Assembly (NCBI RefSeq): GCF_014191875.1
Contig: NZ_JACHXD010000006.1
Coordinates: forward strand, 58,955-122,954
Reading direction: 5' to 3'
Length of the DNA: 64,000 nucleotides
From: Pseudoduganella violacea
GTDB taxonomy: Bacteria; Pseudomonadota; Gammaproteobacteria; Burkholderiales; Burkholderiaceae_D
This document shows positions 1 through 11,260 of the stretch, piece by piece. The notes beneath the pieces are model-generated. The model had not been told where the DNA came from. It did no database searches and worked only from the letters and a program-made list of their open reading frames with translations. A program made the translations under genes and the position numbers. Positions within the stretch are counted from its first letter, which is position 1. Every line of letters starts with the position of its first letter.

Positions 1-93
1 CTGCTAGTCAACGATAAGTATGATGCGGCGGGGGCCTTTGCCTAGCTTCTATATAAGCGGCAGAAAAACGAGTTCCTGCACAACTTCGTTTCA

Positions 94-330
94 GTGCATG
101 GGCGGCCGCCTACGCAGGATGAGCTTGAAATATTTCACGCCGCATGTGGAGTGGAAGCGCAACTGGTTGCCTATCGTGAGCAAGGCGAGATATTGGCAAC
201 ACGTTTTGCCCAGCAATTCCTGGAAAGGCATCTCCACGATGCCGAGGCCGACGTGCGTACAGCTGAGATCAGCAAACAAATTCATCGCATTGAAGACAAG
301 CTCAACGAGCGGCGCACCCTTAAGGGCTGA
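94..330 (+). CDS. hypothetical protein, start uncertain
   Basis: A 78-residue frame begins with GTG at 94 and ends with TGA at 328-330. The frame stays open upstream to a stop at 43-45, so the true start could be a little earlier, but no ATG is available. The product is hydrophilic and mostly helical, with charged runs such as EISKQIHRIEDKLNERR near the C-terminus that could form a coiled coil. A small membrane protein starts 4 bp after its stop, so the two probably form one transcript. The 14 codons before the upstream stop may be the tail of another gene cut by the window edge. I do not recognise the family. Confidence 0.4.
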   Translation: MHGRPPTQDELEIFHAACGVEAQLVAYREQGEILATRFAQQFLERHLHDAEADVRTAEISKQIHRIEDKLNERRTLKG

Positions 331-333
331 TTG

Positions 334-465
334 ATGGATGTGGGCGGCAATTTGCTGGTCAGCTTGCTGACCGTGTTTGTGGTGGGTGCGCTGTATCTCG
401 GCTATCAGAATCTGGAACTGATCGGCGTGAAGGCAGGGCAGTACGGTGGCATGCGGGCCGAATAA
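334..465 (+). CDS. small single-pass membrane protein
   Basis: This 43-residue frame is too short for ordinary ORF lists. It starts with ATG at 334 and ends with TAA at 463-465. Residues about 6-24 (NLLVSLLTVFVVGALYLGY) form one hydrophobic helix, followed by a short polar tail. It lies 4 bp after the preceding hypothetical frame, which suggests translational coupling. The function is unknown; a small membrane partner of the upstream gene is possible but is inference only. Confidence 0.4.
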   Translation: MDVGGNLLVSLLTVFVVGALYLGYQNLELIGVKAGQYGGMRAE

Positions 466-479
466 GCCCACATGCCGCA

Positions 480-1061
480 TCAATCCTGCGGCCCGATCTG
501 GCGGATGACGCGGGCTGGATTACCGACCGCGACCACGTTGGCGGGAATGTTTTTGGTCACGACCGCGCCGGCGCCGATCACGCTGTTCTGGCCGATGGTG
601 ACGCCCGCCAGCACGATGGCGCCGCCGCCGAGCCAAACGTTGTCCTCGATCACGATGGGTTTGGCCGCCTCGTATTTAGCCATGCGCAGTTCCGGTTCCA
701 GCGGATGCGTCGGCGTCAGTAACTGCACGTTCGGGCCGATCTGCACATCGCGGCCGATGCTGATGGTGCCCACGTCCAGCGCCACCAGGCCGTAGTTGGC
801 GAAAGTATTGGCGCCCACGCTGATATTGAAACCGTAATCGATCATGAAGGGCGGCTTGATGTTCACGCCTTCGCCCACACTGCCCAGCATCTCATGCAGC
901 ACGCGCTGCGCCTGGTCCAGATCCCGGCCATACGCCGCATCGTACTCGCGCATCAGCAAAAAGGCGCGGCGGCTGGCGGCGCTCAATTCCTGATCGTCGG
1001 CGATATACAGATCGCCGGCCAGCATCTTCTCCTTCTGGCTGCGCGTGTCCTTGGTACTCAT
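480..1061 (-). CDS. sugar O-acetyltransferase (Maa/LacA/NodL type)
   Basis: The 193-residue product matches maltose/galactoside O-acetyltransferases, which move acetyl from acetyl-CoA to a sugar hydroxyl in the cytoplasm. Residues 1-55 contain the N-terminal helical 'Mac' segment (SQKEKMLAGDLY). From about residue 65 there are imperfect hexapeptide repeats of a left-handed beta-helix (ISVGANTFANYG, ISIGRDVQIGPN, VIEDNVWLGGGAIV, VTIGQNSVIGAGAVV). The THPLEPELR stretch supplies the conserved catalytic histidine, and the C-terminal VAVGNPARVIR is typical of the family. Length is normal (about 185-200). It is a lone gene; its natural acceptor cannot be told from sequence. Confidence 0.9.
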   Translation of the reverse strand: MSTKDTRSQKEKMLAGDLYIADDQELSAASRRAFLLMREYDAAYGRDLDQAQRVLHEMLGSVGEGVNIKPPFMIDYGFNISVGANTFANYGLVALDVGTISIGRDVQIGPNVQLLTPTHPLEPELRMAKYEAAKPIVIEDNVWLGGGAIVLAGVTIGQNSVIGAGAVVTKNIPANVVAVGNPARVIRQIGPQD

Positions 1062-1254
1062 GAGAAATCCTTTGGTGGCATGAAAAGCCCTTGATGATAG
1101 TCGATGTCGCCCCGGCGCGACGCCGCGCCCGAAAACGCTTGCTGCGCTTGAGGCCGCTCAACGGCGTGGCGGCCGGCGGAAACTCTGGCGAACTCGACAA
1201 GTCATAGTCATATCGGCACAACCCGTGCTGCTTTGATGAAGAGGGAGAATCGTC

Positions 1255-1581
1255 ATGCTGCAACAGAACGAAATGCGCGTCCGTTTCAACAGCCTGCAAT
1301 TTGCCATTGGCCAAGCCGCGCAAGCCTGCTCGGCCGAGCGCAATCTACCCGGCGAGCTGCGCAGCTGCATCCAAAAACTGGACAAGCAATCGGATAACAT
1401 GGTCGGCCTGATGGCCGGCAGCGACGGCGAGCGCATCCAAAGAATACTGGGCGATATGGAAATCCTTGGCAAGCGCGCCAAAACCGTCTGCAGCAGCGGC
1501 CTGCCCGTATCCGGCCAATTGAAATCCGCCGTCAACCAGCTGCACGGCGAGCTCTGCTACTTCCGCGAATGCCTGAACTAA
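1255..1581 (+). CDS. conserved-looking hypothetical protein, 108 aa
   Basis: A 108-residue cytoplasmic protein without signal peptide or membrane segment. The ATG at 1255 follows a good ribosome site (GAGGGAGAA at about 1240-1248), which supports translation. It has four cysteines (in QACSAER, LRSCIQK, KTVCSSG, ELCYFREC plus the final one) and predicted long helices. It is flanked by the divergent acetyltransferase and by a palindromic repeat downstream. I do not recognise the family and assign no function. Confidence 0.6.
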   Translation: MLQQNEMRVRFNSLQFAIGQAAQACSAERNLPGELRSCIQKLDKQSDNMVGLMAGSDGERIQRILGDMEILGKRAKTVCSSGLPVSGQLKSAVNQLHGELCYFRECLN

Positions 1582-1605
1582 GGCCCCGGTCCGCAAAAGA
1601 CTTGC

Positions 1606-1728
1606 GCCAAATCAAACAATGTCCACCCTGGTGTCAGGCACTAAGGTCGGACATTCCTTGATCTATCTCAAACAATGTCCCACCCTGGTGCCTGACACCA
1701 GGGTGGGACATTTGCTGATGTAGATCAA
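1606..1728. repeat. double palindromic intergenic repeat, copy A
   Basis: Two inverted repeats lie in tandem. Unit 1 (1618-1655) runs from AATGTCC to GGACATT with imperfect arms around a GGTGTCAGGCAC core. Unit 2 (1674-1712) is a perfect 17-bp inverted repeat (AATGTCCCACCCTGGTG and its complement) around CCTGA. The units are embedded in GCGCCAAATCAAAC on the left and GATGTAGATCAAAC on the right. The arrangement recurs at 23.1 kb in the same orientation and at 60.6 kb reversed. It sits between converging genes and could act as a hairpin terminator, but there is no clear T-run. Confidence 0.85.
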
Positions 1729-1740
1729 ACGCGGCGAGGA

Positions 1741-2997
1741 TTAGAGGATGCCTTTGGCGCGCAGGGCGGCGATGTCCTGCGCACTGTGGCCGAGGACGTC
1801 GCGCAGGATTTCTTCGGTGTGCTGGCCCAGCAGCGGCGGGGCGGCGCCGCCGTCGGTGGGGGTGGCGGACATGCGCATCGGGCTGCGCACGAGCTTGACC
1901 TTGCCGGCCGTGGGGTGCGGGGTTTCGGTGACGATGCCGCGCGCCTGCACTTGCGGGTTCTGGAACACGTCGTGCAGGTCGTTGATCGGACCGCAGGGGA
2001 CGCCGACTTCTTCGAGCTGGCTAATCCATTCGTCGCGCGTTTTGCTCTTGACCATCTCGGCCAGGATCGGCACCAGCACGTCGCGGTTCTGCACGCGCAG
2101 CGGGTTGGTCATAAAACGCGGATCGCCCGCCAGTTCGGTGCGGCCGCCCACTTCGACGAATTTCTGGTATTGGCCGTCGTTGCCGGTGGCGACGATGATG
2201 TGGCCGTCGGCGCAGGCGAAGGTTTGGTATGGCACGATATTGGCATGTGCATTGCCCCAGCGCTTGGGCGACTTGCCGCTGTTCAGATAATTACTGCCCA
2301 TATTCGCCAGCATCGCCACCTGCACGTCGAGCAGGGCCATGTCGATGTATTGGCCTTCGCCCGTGCGGTCGCGGTGGGTGAGGGCGGCCAGGATGGCGAT
2401 GGTGGAGTACATGCCCGTCATCAGGTCGGTCAGGGCGACGCCGGCCTTTTGCGGGCCGCCGCCGGGCAGGTCGTCGCGCTCGCCGGTGACGGACATCAGC
2501 CCGCCCATGCCCTGGATCAGGAAGTCGTAGCCGGCGCGGTGCGCATACGGGCCGTCCTGGCCAAAGCCCGTGACCGAGCAATACACCAGGTCCGGCTTCA
2601 CGGCTTTCAGCGACTCGTAATCGAGGCCATAGCGTTTCAGCTGGCCGACCTTGTAGTTTTCCAGCACCACGTCGGCGTGTTTTGCCAGTTCACGGATCAG
2701 AGCCTGGCCCTCGGGCTTGGCGATGTCGACGGTGATCGAGCGTTTGCCGCGGTTGGCCGCCAGATAGTAGGCCGCTTCGCTGGTGTCCTTGCCTTGCGCG
2801 TCCTTGGCGTAGGGCGGACCCCAGGCGCGCGTGTCGTCGCCGCTGCCGGGGCGCTCGACCTTGATCACGTCGGCGCCCAGATCGGCCAGGTTTTGCGAAC
2901 ACCAGGGACCGGCCAGCACGCGGCTCAGGTCCAGAACGCGGAGATGCCCCAGCGCTTTGGCTTGGGCGGCAGGGGAGGGAGTCAGTGATGCGGGCAT
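1741..2997 (-). CDS. CaiB/BaiF family (class III) CoA-transferase
   Basis: A 418-residue family III CoA-transferase, which swaps CoA between acyl groups through an enzyme-bound aspartyl mixed anhydride. The N-terminal VLDLSRVLAGPWCSQNLADLGADVIKVERPGSGDDTR (residues 21-57) is the classic CoA-binding start. ANRGKRSITVD and VVLENYKVGQLKRYGLDY follow. The catalytic aspartate equivalent to Asp169 of formyl-CoA transferase lies in GVALTDLMTGMYS at about residue 191. Length is typical. Substrate cannot be read from sequence; succinyl-CoA- or glutarate-type donors are common for this subgroup. It is transcribed alone. Confidence 0.9.
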   Translation of the reverse strand: MPASLTPSPAAQAKALGHLRVLDLSRVLAGPWCSQNLADLGADVIKVERPGSGDDTRAWGPPYAKDAQGKDTSEAAYYLAANRGKRSITVDIAKPEGQALIRELAKHADVVLENYKVGQLKRYGLDYESLKAVKPDLVYCSVTGFGQDGPYAHRAGYDFLIQGMGGLMSVTGERDDLPGGGPQKAGVALTDLMTGMYSTIAILAALTHRDRTGEGQYIDMALLDVQVAMLANMGSNYLNSGKSPKRWGNAHANIVPYQTFACADGHIIVATGNDGQYQKFVEVGGRTELAGDPRFMTNPLRVQNRDVLVPILAEMVKSKTRDEWISQLEEVGVPCGPINDLHDVFQNPQVQARGIVTETPHPTAGKVKLVRSPMRMSATPTDGGAAPPLLGQHTEEILRDVLGHSAQDIAALRAKGIL

Positions 2998-3159
2998 GGA
3001 CTTTCTCTATAGGAGGCGATTGCGCCGGTGCGCTAGCTTAACGGTTGCGCGGCCCCGCTGCAACGAATGCACCTTAATATTGTGTCAAGCGTCTTGATGT
3101 CAACCGAGTCCGTGCTAAGGTGGTTAATTCCTTAGTGCTGAAAACAAGGATGTTTGCCT

Positions 3160-3912
3160 ATGTGGCCTTACCCAAAAATAGTCGCGCACCGTGGTGGTGG
3201 CACGCTGGCGCCTGAGAATACGCTGGCCGGCCTGCGCGCGGGCCTGGCCTACGGCTTCCGCGCCGTGGAGTTCGATGTGATGCTGTCGCAGGACGGCATC
3301 GGCGTGGTGATGCACGATCCCGATTTCGGCCGCACCGTCTGGGGCCAGGGCCAGGTGGCCGAAACCAGCGCGGCCGCGCTGGCGAAGATGGATGCGGGCC
3401 GCTGGTTCGGCCCGGAGTTCCGCGGCGAGCCGGTGCCGCTCTTCCTCGAATTCGTCGATTACTGCAAGGAGCAGCGCATCTGGATGAATATCGAGATCAA
3501 GCCGGTGCCGGGCTTCGAGGAGGAAACCGGCAGCTGGGTGGCGCTGACCACGCGCGGCCGCTTCGGCGCCGAGATCGCGGCGGGCGACCCGGCCGCCATG
3601 CCGCTGCTGTCCTCATTCAGCGCGGTGGCGCTGGCGGCGGCGCGCGACGCCGTGCCCGAGCTGCCGCGCGCCTATCTGCTGGACTGCATTCCGGCCGACT
3701 GGGAAGTCCAGGCGCGCGAACTGGGCGCCGTCGCCATTCACACCAACCACAAGCACCTGACGCCGGCGCTGGCGCAGGCCATCAAGGCCGCCGGTTTCGG
3801 CCTGTTTTGCTATACCGTCAACGAGGCGGAGCGCGCGCGCGAAATTTTCGGCTGGGGCGTGGATGGCTTCTGCACCGACCGCATCGACCTGATCGGCCCT
3901 TCTTTTGCCTGA
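3160..3912 (+). CDS. ugpQ: glycerophosphodiester phosphodiesterase (UgpQ-like)
   Basis: The 250-residue product hydrolyses glycerophosphodiesters to glycerol-3-phosphate and an alcohol. The TIM-barrel family signature is complete: AHRGGGTLAPENTLAG with the catalytic HR near residue 11, then VEFDVMLSQDGIGVVMHDP with the metal-binding Glu/Asp and the second catalytic His. The C-terminal VDGFCTDRIDLI is also family-typical. I chose ATG 3160 because AAGGA lies 9 bp upstream, rather than the TTG two codons earlier. No signal peptide is seen, so it is the cytoplasmic UgpQ type, not periplasmic GlpQ. No ugp transporter lies next to it. Confidence 0.92.
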   Translation: MWPYPKIVAHRGGGTLAPENTLAGLRAGLAYGFRAVEFDVMLSQDGIGVVMHDPDFGRTVWGQGQVAETSAAALAKMDAGRWFGPEFRGEPVPLFLEFVDYCKEQRIWMNIEIKPVPGFEEETGSWVALTTRGRFGAEIAAGDPAAMPLLSSFSAVALAAARDAVPELPRAYLLDCIPADWEVQARELGAVAIHTNHKHLTPALAQAIKAAGFGLFCYTVNEAERAREIFGWGVDGFCTDRIDLIGPSFA

Positions 3913-3968
3913 ATCCCGTCCCAATATAGCTAGAGGCCGGCGCCCACCGCCGGCCCCTGACTATCACG

Positions 3969-3974
3969 TATAAT
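3969..3974 (+). promoter_or_regulatory. putative -10 element of alaS
   Basis: A perfect TATAAT lies 40 bp before the alaS start, with GACTATCA at the expected upstream region but no clear -35 box. The position suits a short leader for alaS. Confidence 0.4.
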
Positions 3975-4013
3975 CGACCCTTTGCACCAGCCTGCAACTT
4001 AAGCCAATACGAC

Positions 4014-6623
<2,610 letters not shown>

Positions 6624-6636
6624 GAGTGTAAAATGC

Positions 6637-6663
6637 GGGCCGCGCCCTAGGGGCGGCCCTTTC
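6637..6663 (+). terminator. putative alaS terminator
   Basis: GGGCCGC (6637-6643) pairs with GCGGCCC (6653-6659), followed by a short TTT. It lies just after the alaS stop. The weak T-run makes termination efficiency uncertain. Confidence 0.5.
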
Positions 6664-6781
6664 CGACTCGAATCTCTCGTTGTGAAGTCGCAACGGTGAA
6701 AGAACTATTTTGGTGCAGTGCGTCACGCCAGATGTTTTGGAGTAGTATGTCGGAAATCAGTACACATTTTGCGAGATATTG

Positions 6782-7039
6782 ATGAGCGACACACTAGTAG
6801 ACACCGCGATCATGGAAGTGCATAAAGAACTCGACGCCCGCGGCCTGAACTGCCCGCTGCCGATTCTGAAGGCGAAGAAAGCATTGGCCGAGCTGGAAAG
6901 CGGCCAGGTGCTGAGGATCATGGCCACCGACCCCGGTTCCGTGCGCGACTTCCAGGCCTTTGCCAAGCAAACCGGCAATGCCTTGCTGTCGCATGTGCAA
7001 AACGGCACCGAGTTCACCTTCCTGATGCAGCGCAAATAA
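6782..7039 (+). CDS. TusA/SirA family sulfurtransferase-like protein
   Basis: The 85-residue product is a TusA-family sulfur carrier. The signature DARGLNCPLPILKAKKAL holds the persulfide-forming Cys at residue 24 in the CPxP motif, and LRIMATDPGSVRDFQAFAKQTG follows as in the family. It probably relays sulfur in tRNA thiolation or cofactor synthesis, but the subfamily that sits alone next to alaS is not functionally fixed. ATG 6782 is preferred over the in-frame TTG one codon earlier. The length (about 75-85) is normal. Confidence 0.88.
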   Translation: MSDTLVDTAIMEVHKELDARGLNCPLPILKAKKALAELESGQVLRIMATDPGSVRDFQAFAKQTGNALLSHVQNGTEFTFLMQRK

Positions 7040-7187
7040 GTCTTTCCGCAGGGCGGGGCGCTGTGGTTGCCCCGTCATGTCCGCCTGTTCTACCCAGTCT
7101 TACAATCCATCTTCAACCAGCCTTAAGCCAGTTTGCGCTAATTTTAGAAGCTTCGTACTAACAAAAAATCGCACGATCGTGCTTTAA

Positions 7188-7218
7188 TTTGGTGCGACTC
7201 TAAAATTGCTCTTATAAT
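7188..7218 (+). promoter_or_regulatory. putative sigma70 promoter of etfBA
   Basis: TATAAT at 7213-7218 is perfect. TTTGGT at 7188-7193 is a possible -35 box, with a long 19-bp spacer. The leader to the etfB start is about 40 bp. The rest of 7040-7187 holds no gene that I can see. Confidence 0.45.
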
Positions 7219-7260
7219 CTAGCCCACTTTTCACATATTCATTTTTCCAAAGGCACAGCT

Positions 7261-8010
7261 ATGAAAGTCTTGGTACCCGTCAAACGCGTGGTGGACTACA
7301 ACGTCAAGGTGCGCGTCAAATCCGACGGCACGGGCGTTGATATCGCCAACGTCAAAATGTCGATGAACCCATTCGACGAGATCGCGCTGGAAGAGGCGAC
7401 CCGTTTGAAGGAAGCCGGTAAAGTTACCGAAGTGGTGGCTGTGTCCTGCGGCGTGACCCAGTGCCAGGAAACCCTGCGCACCGGTATGGCGATCGGCGCC
7501 GACCGCGGCATCCTGGTGGAAACCGCGACCGAACTGGAACCGCTGGCCGTGGCCAAGCTGCTCAAAGCGCTGGCCGACAAAGAACAGCCGCAACTGATCA
7601 TCCTGGGCAAACAGGCGATCGACGACGACTCCAACCAGACCGGCCAGATGCTGGCTGCGCTGCTGGGCTGGCCGCAAGCGACCTTCGCGTCCAAAGTCGT
7701 GCTGGAAGACGGCAAAGCCACCGTGACGCGCGAAGTGGACGGCGGCCTGGAAACCCTGTCCCTGACCCTGCCGGCCATCATCACCACCGACCTGCGCCTG
7801 AACGAGCCGCGCTACGTGACGCTGCCGAACATCATGAAGGCCAAGAAAAAGCCGCTGGATACCGTCAAGCCGGAAGACCTGGGCGTGGACGTGGCGCCGC
7901 GTCTGAAAACCCTGAAAGTCGTCGAGCCAGCCAAGCGCTCCGCCGGCATCAAGGTGCCGGACGTGGCAACCCTGGTGGCGAAACTGCGCACCGAAGCCAA
8001 AGTTATCTAA
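7261..8010 (+). CDS. etfB: electron transfer flavoprotein subunit beta
   Basis: EtfB (249 aa) pairs with EtfA to carry electrons from acyl-CoA dehydrogenases to ETF-ubiquinone oxidoreductase. The start [20 protein letters not shown] is typical. The family signature [46 protein letters not shown] region (residues about 100-145) is intact, including the AMP-binding area. The C-terminus KVIxx loop with [12 protein letters not shown] resembles the recognition loop that docks to partner dehydrogenases. It is followed 36 bp later by etfA and then by an acyl-CoA dehydrogenase, which fits its role. Confidence 0.97.
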   Translation: MKVLVPVKRVVDYNVKVRVKSDGTGVDIANVKMSMNPFDEIALEEATRLKEAGKVTEVVAVSCGVTQCQETLRTGMAIGADRGILVETATELEPLAVAKLLKALADKEQPQLIILGKQAIDDDSNQTGQMLAALLGWPQATFASKVVLEDGKATVTREVDGGLETLSLTLPAIITTDLRLNEPRYVTLPNIMKAKKKPLDTVKPEDLGVDVAPRLKTLKVVEPAKRSAGIKVPDVATLVAKLRTEAKVI

Positions 8011-8046
8011 GCGCGGCCTGGCCGTCTAACCCTTATAGGAATCATC

Positions 8047-8979
8047 ATGGTCGCATTAGTTATTGCTGAACACGACAACGCCAGCCTGAAAGGCAGCACC
8101 CACCACACCGTTACCGCAGCCGCGCAGTGCGGCGGCGAAGTCCACGTCCTGGTGGCCGGCAGCAATGCCGCCGCCGCCGCCGCCCAAGCCGCGCAAATCG
8201 CCGGCGTGACGAAAGTGCTGGTCGCCGACGCGCCGCATTTCGCCGATGGCCTGGCCGAAAACGTGGCCGAGCAGGTGCTGGCGCTTGCCGCTCCTTACTC
8301 CCACATCCTGGCGCCTGCCACCGCCTACGGCAAGAACATCCTGCCGCGCGTGGCCGCCAAGCTGGACGTGGCGCAGATTTCCGAAATCACCAAAGTGGAT
8401 GCGCCGGACACCTTCGAGCGTCCGATCTACGCCGGTAACGCCATCGCCTACGTGCAATCGTCGGACAAGGTCAAAGTCATCACCGTGCGCACCACCGGCT
8501 TCGACGCCGCTGCCGCCACTGGCGGCTCGGCCGCCACCGAAACCGTGAGCGCCGTTGCCGATTCCGGCAAATCGGCTTTTGTCAGCCGCGAAGTGGCCAA
8601 GTCCGACCGTCCGGAACTGACCGCCGCCAAGATCATCGTGTCCGGTGGCCGTGGCATCGGTTCGGCCGAGAACTTCAAAGTGCTGGAGCCGCTGGCCGAC
8701 AAGCTGGGTGCCGCCATGGGTGCTTCGCGCGCCGCCGTGGACGCGGGCTTCGTGCCGAACGACTGGCAGGTTGGCCAGACCGGCAAGATCGTCGCGCCAT
8801 CGCTGTACATCGCCGTCGGCATCTCCGGCGCGATCCAGCACTTGGCCGGCATGAAAGACTCCAAGACCATCGTGGCCATCAACAAAGACCCTGAAGCGCC
8901 GATCTTCTCCGTTGCCGATTACGGCATCGTGGGCGATCTGTTCGAAGTGGTGCCGGAACTGATCAAAGAACTGGGCTGA
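8047..8979 (+). CDS. etfA: electron transfer flavoprotein subunit alpha
   Basis: EtfA (310 aa) binds the redox FAD of the ETF heterodimer. The N-terminal half starts [25 protein letters not shown]. The C-terminal FAD domain carries the ETF-alpha signature: [40 protein letters not shown], then [26 protein letters not shown] and [20 protein letters not shown]. Length is normal. It is cotranscribed with etfB and a hairpin terminator follows, so the acyl-CoA dehydrogenase downstream is partly uncoupled. Confidence 0.97.
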   Translation: MVALVIAEHDNASLKGSTHHTVTAAAQCGGEVHVLVAGSNAAAAAAQAAQIAGVTKVLVADAPHFADGLAENVAEQVLALAAPYSHILAPATAYGKNILPRVAAKLDVAQISEITKVDAPDTFERPIYAGNAIAYVQSSDKVKVITVRTTGFDAAAATGGSAATETVSAVADSGKSAFVSREVAKSDRPELTAAKIIVSGGRGIGSAENFKVLEPLADKLGAAMGASRAAVDAGFVPNDWQVGQTGKIVAPSLYIAVGISGAIQHLAGMKDSKTIVAINKDPEAPIFSVADYGIVGDLFEVVPELIKELG

Positions 8980-9013
8980 TTAAGCCGCGCTGCAGAGTGG
9001 ATTGAACATCAAG

Positions 9014-9061
9014 AGCCACGCTGGCCTCGGGCACACAAGCCGGGCCACCGTGGCTTTTTTC
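9014..9061 (+). terminator. rho-independent terminator after etfA
   Basis: AGCCACG (9014-9020) and CGTGGCT (9049-9055) pair, helped by inner GGCC/GGCC pairing. A run of T follows from 9055 to about 9060. It lies in the 95-bp gap between etfA and the acyl-CoA dehydrogenase gene. Confidence 0.8.
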
Positions 9062-9074
9062 TTGGAGAGATGAG

Positions 9075-10865
9075 ATGAGCTATCAAGCACCATTGAAAGA
9101 CATGCTGTTCGTGATGAACGAGCTGGCCGGCCTGGGCGCCGTGAACGCGTTGCCCGGCTGCGAGGACGCCACGCCTGAAACGGCGGAAGCGGTACTGGAA
9201 GAGAATGCGAAATTCTGCAGCGGCGTGGTCGCGCCGCTGAACCACGAGGGCGACAAGGAGCCGAGCTTCTGGAAAGACGGCAATGTCACCACCGCCAAAG
9301 GCTTCAAGGAAGCCTTCAAACAGTTCGCCGAAGCGGGCTGGCAGGGCTTGCAGCATCCGACGGAATTCGGCGGCCAGGGCTTGCCCAAGCTGGTCGGCAC
9401 GCCTTGCGTGGAAATGCTGCACGGTTCGAACCTGAGCTTCGCCCTGGTGGCGCTGCTGTCCGACGGCGCCATCGAAGCGCTGCTGACCGCAGGCAGCGAC
9501 GAGCAGAAAGCCACCTTCCTGGAGCCGCTGGTGACGGGCAAATGGACCGGCACCATGAACCTGACCGAGCCGCAGGCCGGTTCCGACCTGGCCGCCGTGC
9601 GCACCCGCGCCGTGCCGCAGGGCGATGGCACTTACAAGATTTTCGGCACCAAGATCTTCATCACCTACGGTGAGCACGATATGGCCGAAAACATCATTCA
9701 CCTGGTGCTGGCGCGCACGCCGGACGCGCCTCCGGGCGTGAAGGGCATCTCGCTGTTCATCGTGCCGAAGTTCATGGTGAATGCCGACGGTTCGCTGGGC
9801 GCGCGCAACGACGCCCACTGCGTCTCGATCGAGCACAAGCTGGGCATCAAGGCCAGCCCGACCGCCGTGCTGCAGTTCGGCGACAACGGCGGCGCCATCG
9901 GCACCCTGGTGGGCGAAGAGAACCGCGGCCTGGAATACATGTTCATCATGATGAACGCGGCCCGCTTCGGCGTCGGCATGCAAGGCATCGGCCTGGCCGA
10001 GAACGCGTACCAGAAGGCCGTTGCCTTCGCCAAGGAACGCGTGCAGTCGCGCGACCTGGCCGGTTCCGCCGGTCCTGTTGCCATCATCAACCATCCCGAC
10101 GTGCGCCGCATGCTGATGTCGATGCGCTCGCAGACCGAAGCCGCGCGCGCGCTGGCCTATGTCGGCGCGGGTCTGAGCGATGCCGCACACTACCACGCCG
10201 ATGCCGACACCCGCGCCGCCAACCTGGCCGTGTACGAGTACCTGGTGCCGGTGATCAAGGGCTGGTCCACCGAGATGTCCGAGAACGTCGCGCGCGACGG
10301 CGTGCAGGTGCACGGCGGCATGGGCTTCATCGAAGAAACCGGCGCCGCCCAGCACTACCGCGACGCCAAGATCCTGACCATCTACGAAGGCACGACCGCG
10401 ATCCAGGCCAATGACCTGGTGGGCCGCAAGACCGTGCGCGACGGCGGCAAGATCGCCAAGGGCCTGATCGCCCAGGTGCGCGCCACCGAAGCGGAGCTGG
10501 GCGCGCTGGACGGCTCCGATTTTGCCGCCATCCGCAAGCAGCTGGAACAGGGCAGCAAGGATCTGGAAGCGGTGGTCGACTACGTGGTGGCCAATATGAA
10601 GAGCGACATCAAAGCCGTCTTCGCCGGCAGCGTGCTGTATCTGAAGCTGGCCGGCATTGTGCTGGGCGGCTGGCAGATGGCCCGCGCCGCCGTCATCGCC
10701 CAGCGCAAGCTGGCAGCGGGCGAGGGCGATGCCGCCTTCTACAAAGCCAAGATCGCCACCGCGCGCTTCTTCGCCGACCATATCCTGAGCCAGTCGGGCA
10801 GCCTGCGCAGCGCCATCATCGACGGCAGCGCCGGCGTGCTGGCCCTGGACGAAGACCAGTTCTAA
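9075..10865 (+). CDS. acyl-CoA dehydrogenase (long form, 596 aa)
   Basis: A FAD acyl-CoA dehydrogenase of the about 600-residue bacterial type with a C-terminal extension domain. The N-terminal helical domain is followed by the flavin-binding signature GTMNLTEPQAGSDLAAVRT (about residue 155-175) and TKIFITYGEHDM. The C-terminal half has RFGVGMQGIGLAENAYQKAVAFAKERVQSRD and QVHGGMGFIEETGAAQHYRDAKILTIYEGTTAIQANDLVGRK, where the Glu in YEGTT is the expected catalytic base. RBS GGAGA lies just before ATG 9075. It donates electrons to the adjacent ETF. Chain-length preference cannot be told. Confidence 0.95.
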   Translation: MSYQAPLKDMLFVMNELAGLGAVNALPGCEDATPETAEAVLEENAKFCSGVVAPLNHEGDKEPSFWKDGNVTTAKGFKEAFKQFAEAGWQGLQHPTEFGGQGLPKLVGTPCVEMLHGSNLSFALVALLSDGAIEALLTAGSDEQKATFLEPLVTGKWTGTMNLTEPQAGSDLAAVRTRAVPQGDGTYKIFGTKIFITYGEHDMAENIIHLVLARTPDAPPGVKGISLFIVPKFMVNADGSLGARNDAHCVSIEHKLGIKASPTAVLQFGDNGGAIGTLVGEENRGLEYMFIMMNAARFGVGMQGIGLAENAYQKAVAFAKERVQSRDLAGSAGPVAIINHPDVRRMLMSMRSQTEAARALAYVGAGLSDAAHYHADADTRAANLAVYEYLVPVIKGWSTEMSENVARDGVQVHGGMGFIEETGAAQHYRDAKILTIYEGTTAIQANDLVGRKTVRDGGKIAKGLIAQVRATEAELGALDGSDFAAIRKQLEQGSKDLEAVVDYVVANMKSDIKAVFAGSVLYLKLAGIVLGGWQMARAAVIAQRKLAAGEGDAAFYKAKIATARFFADHILSQSGSLRSAIIDGSAGVLALDEDQF

Positions 10866-10885
10866 GCGGTTTTCTCGTCGGGTCC

Positions 10886-10914
10886 AAAAGCAGCCTCCGG
10901 GCTGCTTTTTTTTG
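10886..10914 (+). terminator. rho-independent terminator after acyl-CoA dehydrogenase
   Basis: GCAGCC (10890-10895) pairs with GGCTGC (10900-10905) across a short loop, flanked by AAAA and followed by nine T residues. It is a strong intrinsic terminator for the upstream gene. Confidence 0.9.
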
Positions 10915-10978
10915 TTCCGCTTATCCGCCTCGTGCTACATTGCTTGGATAAGTGGCGAAATTAACAGCGGAGTTAACT

Positions 10979-11260
10979 ATGTCAACAACGACAATTCGCT
11001 TGCCGGAAGAGCTGAAAGAACGCGTGGACAAGGCCGCTGAGCGTACGGGAAAAACGCCGCACAATTTCATCCTGGATGCCATCGCGGAAAAGGCTGAGCA
11101 GGAAGAGTTGAAGGCCGACTTCGAAGCTGAAGCCGGTGTGCGTTTTTCGCGAATCCTGGAGACTGGTGAAACCATATCCTGGGCCGAGATGCGACGCTAC
11201 CTTAAAGACCGCATGCAAGGCAAGGATGCGGCAATACCAGTGGCAAGCGTGAACTCGTGA
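10979..11260 (+). CDS. ribbon-helix-helix (CopG/ParD-like) antitoxin
   Basis: The 93-residue product begins MSTTTIRLPEELKERVDKAAERTGKTPHNFILDAI, a clear ribbon-helix-helix DNA-binding domain, in which TTIRLP is the beta strand that reads DNA. The C-terminal part (FSRILETGETISWAEMRRYLKDRM) is the usual toxin-binding tail of ParE/RelE-type antitoxins. ATG 10979 is used because AGCGGAG stands upstream. The TGA overlaps a short frame encoding only the C-terminal part of a RelE/ParE toxin, so the antitoxin now appears to be an orphan. It may still autoregulate its promoter. Confidence 0.85.
   Translation: MSTTTIRLPEELKERVDKAAERTGKTPHNFILDAIAEKAEQEELKADFEAEAGVRFSRILETGETISWAEMRRYLKDRMQGKDAAIPVASVNS

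Noticed and set aside
9009..10781. Open frame of 590 codons antisense to the acyl-CoA dehydrogenase
   Set aside because: His/Gly-rich shadow without motifs or ribosome site.
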